Below, piece by piece: positions 6,201 to 6,984 of a DNA stretch of 6,984 bases (within the stretch, counting starts at the first letter, position 1; each line of letters starts with the position of its first letter). Under the pieces are notes generated by a model, which saw nothing but the letters and a program-made list of their open reading frames with translations, had not been told where the DNA came from and searched no databases. The stretch is taken from NCBI GenBank assembly GCA_027306745.1, contig DAHUZD010000430.1:1-6984 (forward strand), read 5' to 3'. The DNA is from Acidobacteriaceae bacterium. Its GTDB lineage: Bacteria > Acidobacteriota > Terriglobia > Terriglobales > Acidobacteriaceae. The position numbers and the translations under genes are program-made.

Positions 6201-6984
6201 ACTCCACCGTGGCAGCCATGGCATTCATGGCAACCAAAGGGCCTGTGCCAATGCCATACACCTGTGTGTTGGTCAGCGAGGCGCTGGTTCCAGGGTCCAG
6301 CAATTGCACTGCATCGACGGCCAGTCCGGGCAGCACAGGAGCCAGCGTAACCGGGATAGAGCAGGTCTCAGGGGAGATTCCGCCAGTACACATTGGGGAC
6401 CCCAGCTGAACATCCTTGCCAAAATTCATCTGGATCTTCGGCGTGTAATCGCTTCCTGAATACCCGGAGATGCTGTAATTCAAAACCAGCGGATCGCCAA
6501 AGTCGGCTACATGCGCCTGACCCAGGTTCTGTGCCGGCTGCACATTAATTTCGACTACGCGGCTGTGATTCGTGTCGGCTATGTCAATGTTGTTGAATGG
6601 ATCGACCGCCACCCCAGCCGGACCCGACAACCCTTGCGTGCTGATGGTCGACTGCGCCGGTGAGCCGCCACTCATGTTCAACTCGCTGACCGTGTTGGCT
6701 GTAGCATCCGTAATGTAAACGTTGTTGTTGAAGTCAACAGCCATCCCCACCGGGTTCGTGATTCCGGGCGTCGTCAGAACCATTTGTGAGCCTGGATTGG
6801 CATTTGACTCCTCCACCACGCGGCTATTGCCGGTATCGGCAATAAAGAGATCATCAGAGGAATCTACGGCAATGCCGGTCGGATGGTTCAAGCCATTCGA
6901 TGCCGGAACCAACACTGTCGGCGTGCCCGATTCTCCTCCCGGCATTTCCACCACGGTGTTATTGCCTGCATTCGTAACAAAGAT
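3265..6984 (-). CDS. Giant secreted/surface protein: NHL propeller, Hydin-like and Ig-like repeats, hydrophobic C-terminus (N-terminus outside window)
   Basis: The frame is open from the window edge (6984) to TAA at 3267-3265, giving 1239 residues. Counting from the first in-window codon, NHL-type repeats (pattern P-x-G-[IVM]-AVD...LF-[IV]-ADTGN-x-R-VVE) start at about residues 32, 75, 119, 266, 309, 352, 400, 444 and 499. A tenth is cut by the window edge. A non-NHL module (147-264) splits the array. Next come a Hydin/SPD-2-type domain (528-638), four Ig-like domains (642-736, 739-836, 847-941, 948-1042) and a further beta domain (1046-1120). The C-terminus has a hydrophobic helix (1141-1159), RKKGK, a second helix (~1171-1185), ACGGG with Cys1188, and a 51-residue tail. 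The many beta modules rich in Ser, Thr and Gly indicate an exported protein, and NHL propellers usually bind proteins or glycans. The true start and any signal peptide lie beyond the window. A GTG at 6954 is not the start, because upstream codons continue an NHL blade. The ligand is unknown. Adhesion or matrix function is inference. Confidence 0.9.
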   Translation of the reverse strand: MFVTNAGNNTVVEMPGGESGTPTVLVPASNGLNHPTGIAVDSSDDLFIADTGNSRVVEESNANPGSQMVLTTPGITNPVGMAVDFNNNVYITDATANTVSELNMSGGSPAQSTISTQGLSGPAGVAVDPFNNIDIADTNHSRVVEINVQPAQNLGQAHVADFGDPLVLNYSISGYSGSDYTPKIQMNFGKDVQLGSPMCTGGISPETCSIPVTLAPVLPGLAVDAVQLLDPGTSASLTNTQVYGIGTGPLVAMNAMAATVESISGLSSQLSGIAVDRVGDLFVSDAGNKDVVKLPAGGGAQVTLPFTGLQQPAGVAVDGAGNVFTSDQSAADAVELPANGATQVTIATSANLISPAGMAVDRAGNAYIPDSVQSQVYVVPNGTVAPYYIGPQLSALVTLYEIGGVTADGAGNLFISDTGHSRVVEYTVTNVASVLSTGSLSPALNGPQGLAVDAAGDVYVADTGNNRIVEILPAGVGAQVVNTGNLTAPSGSTCASTPLCQPTAVAVDGNGDLFILDSGNARVVEISPVATPSLTFPSTNVGSSSAQQTISLVNIGNQPLNLTALNTTTTGQGTSSFNLSGAATTCAVGTPVAAGTLCTLGVQFAPTTNGSLAGTVTVADNSLNSSSVQQTISVSGTGVGYAATIALSASPGTTVSAGTAITITATLTGSNGTPTGNITYTLDGANPQTVALTSGVAKFTLPTTLSAGPHSVTVSYAGDSNYTNPTPSQSLNIQVNTTAIVSSTTVAASKSSISYGTSDTLTATVTDANGPVTSGTVTFTANGQSIGAGQLGAGGIATLSTKLLPVGSDSIVATFVGSSTDQNSSSTNSAVVTVSAATTPPPPQLPTTTTVAASPASNTQGALETLTATVTDTNGPVTSGTVTFTANGQSIGAGQLGAGGIATLSTKLLPLGNDSIVATFVASTTDQTSSSTNSVVVTVSAATTPQLTTTTTLAASPTSIPQGATETLTATVTDANGPVASGTVNFLSGTSSIGAAQLNAQGQAVLATTLLPAGTDSITAAYVGSATDASSTSTATTVTVAAATAPGITLSASTTTLTITQGATGTDTLTITAVGGYTGSLNFDCANLPTSASCTFTPAAPLTIAANGKQTVTLTIQTTGTTAALRPALLISHASRGLQGLPMLAGAFWLPGLLAAGLGLRKKGKVAHTRHLLVLLVLLAGVGMMTACGGGSGTTTGGGGTNTITVAPPTPKGTSTVQVVVTGNNSLSAQVLNLSVTVQ
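3277..3564 (-). other. C-terminal double-hydrophobic tail with internal lipobox-like cysteine
   Basis: In protein order: hydrophobic stretch LPMLAGAFWLPGLLAAGLG (3564-3508), basic RKKGK, HTR, hydrophobic LLVLLVLLAGVGM, then MTAC with the Cys codon at 3423-3421, the Gly-rich linker GGGSGTTTGGGG, and a beta-prone tail ending in LNLSVTVQ. By the positive-inside rule, helix one would run out to in and helix two in to out. This leaves the Cys at the outer face, where a lipoprotein lipobox would be. A membrane-anchoring or sorting role is inferred. Confidence 0.65.
4151..4395 (-). repeat. Direct repeat copy A (third Ig-like domain)
   Basis: This 245-bp segment aligns without gaps to 4466-4710, exactly 315 bp (105 codons) away. 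I count about 19 mismatches (~92% identity). A 65-bp stretch (4271-4335) is identical to its counterpart. Confidence 0.9.
4466..4710 (-). repeat. Direct repeat copy B (second Ig-like domain)
   Basis: This is the partner of 4151-4395. The in-frame 315-bp offset keeps domain boundaries intact. Differences cluster around 4515-4535 (the segment encoding SSSTDQNSSS versus ASTTDQTSSS). The linker after this copy carries an extra proline run (PPPPQLP) compared with the next linker. Confidence 0.9.
5071..5403 (-). other. Hydin/SPD-2-type beta-sandwich domain
   Basis: This segment encodes residues 528-638, starting SLTFPSTNVGSSSAQQTISL and continuing with NIGNQPLNL, a cysteine pair C586/C598 (AAGTLCTLGVQFAPT), GTVTVADNS and ISVSGTG. 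This is the classic 'choice-of-anchor D'/ASPM-SPD-2-Hydin pattern. It links the propeller to the Ig-like stalk. Confidence 0.8.
5407..6189 (-). repeat. NHL repeats, second block (six blades)
   Basis: Six units carry SGIAVD, AGVAVD, AGMAVD, GGVTAD, QGLAVD and TAVAVD, each followed by a [LVA]-[FY]-x-x-D strand. Spacing is 43-48 residues, except for ~55 before the last unit, which has an extra loop with C494 and C500. The fifth is the most canonical (VYVADTGNNRIVE). With the first block this gives nine full blades plus one partial. Confidence 0.88.
6193..6546 (-). other. Module interrupting the NHL array (Hydin/SPD-2-like)
   Basis: These ~118 residues have no NHL signature. Features are DFGDPLVLNYS, a cysteine pair C199/C208 around TGGISPET, IPVTLAPVLPGLAVDAVQLLD, and an exit sequence YGIGTGPLVAMN. 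The order (cysteine, G-S/P, cysteine, [IV]PVT-x-AP, PG, GTG-x-GP) follows the Hydin/SPD-2-type beta-sandwich modules often found in acidobacterial NHL proteins. The assignment is by eye and moderate. Confidence 0.6.
6547..6984 (-). repeat. NHL repeats, first block (three full blades and one partial)
   Basis: Three full units carry PTGIAVD, PVGMAVD and PAGVAVD, each followed about 10 residues later by an [IV]-x-D motif and then R/T-V-[VS]-E. The edge unit shows FVTNAGNNTVVE. The units are ~43-44 residues apart, the usual NHL blade size. DNA similarity between them is low, so these are old repeats. Confidence 0.85.

Noticed and set aside
6952..6954. GTG as the start of the giant protein
   Set aside because: The ten codons before it (IFVTNAGNNT) continue an NHL blade, so the gene runs past the window edge.

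Overview
The window looks like a chromosomal segment of a moderately GC-rich Gram-negative soil-type bacterium, most likely Acidobacteriota (Terriglobia-like). This assignment is an inference. It rests on the large secreted protein that combines NHL repeats, Hydin/SPD-2-type modules and Ig-like repeats and ends in a hydrophobic 'ACGGG' tail, and on the style of the HNH protein ('[13 protein letters not shown]...'). Both are familiar from that phylum. No rRNA, tRNA, CRISPR array, insertion sequence or phage hallmark was seen.

Layout: (1) Bases 1-878, plus strand: the 3' part of a ComF-family phosphoribosyltransferase gene whose start lies before the window. (2) Bases 854-1507, plus strand: an HNH-endonuclease-family protein that overlaps the comF end by 25 nt and has an AAGGAG ribosome binding site inside comF. 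(3) Bases 1540-3132, plus strand: a 530-residue polytopic membrane protein with GT-C glycosyltransferase features. (4) Bases 3133-3264: a short convergent intergenic region with a very strong hairpin terminator. (5) Bases 3265-6984, minus strand: the C-terminal 1239 residues of a giant secreted or surface protein whose start lies beyond the window.

The three plus-strand genes are closely spaced (25-nt overlap, then a 32-nt gap) and probably share a transcript ending at the 3190-3237 terminator. Their products (a DNA-uptake/PRTase-type protein, a nuclease-type protein and a membrane sugar transferase) do not form an obvious pathway. The minus-strand gene is a separate convergent unit.

The most interesting material is in the giant protein. 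A Hydin-like module is inserted between NHL propeller blades. Two adjacent Ig-like domains were duplicated recently, with a 315-bp period. The C-terminal end resembles a complete lipoprotein signal peptide embedded inside a protein: a hydrophobic helix, a basic stretch, a second hydrophobic helix, a lipobox-like Cys, a Gly-rich tether and a final beta-rich tail. That Cys is the only one of nine visible cysteines without a close partner. I see no convincing wholly new multi-gene system.
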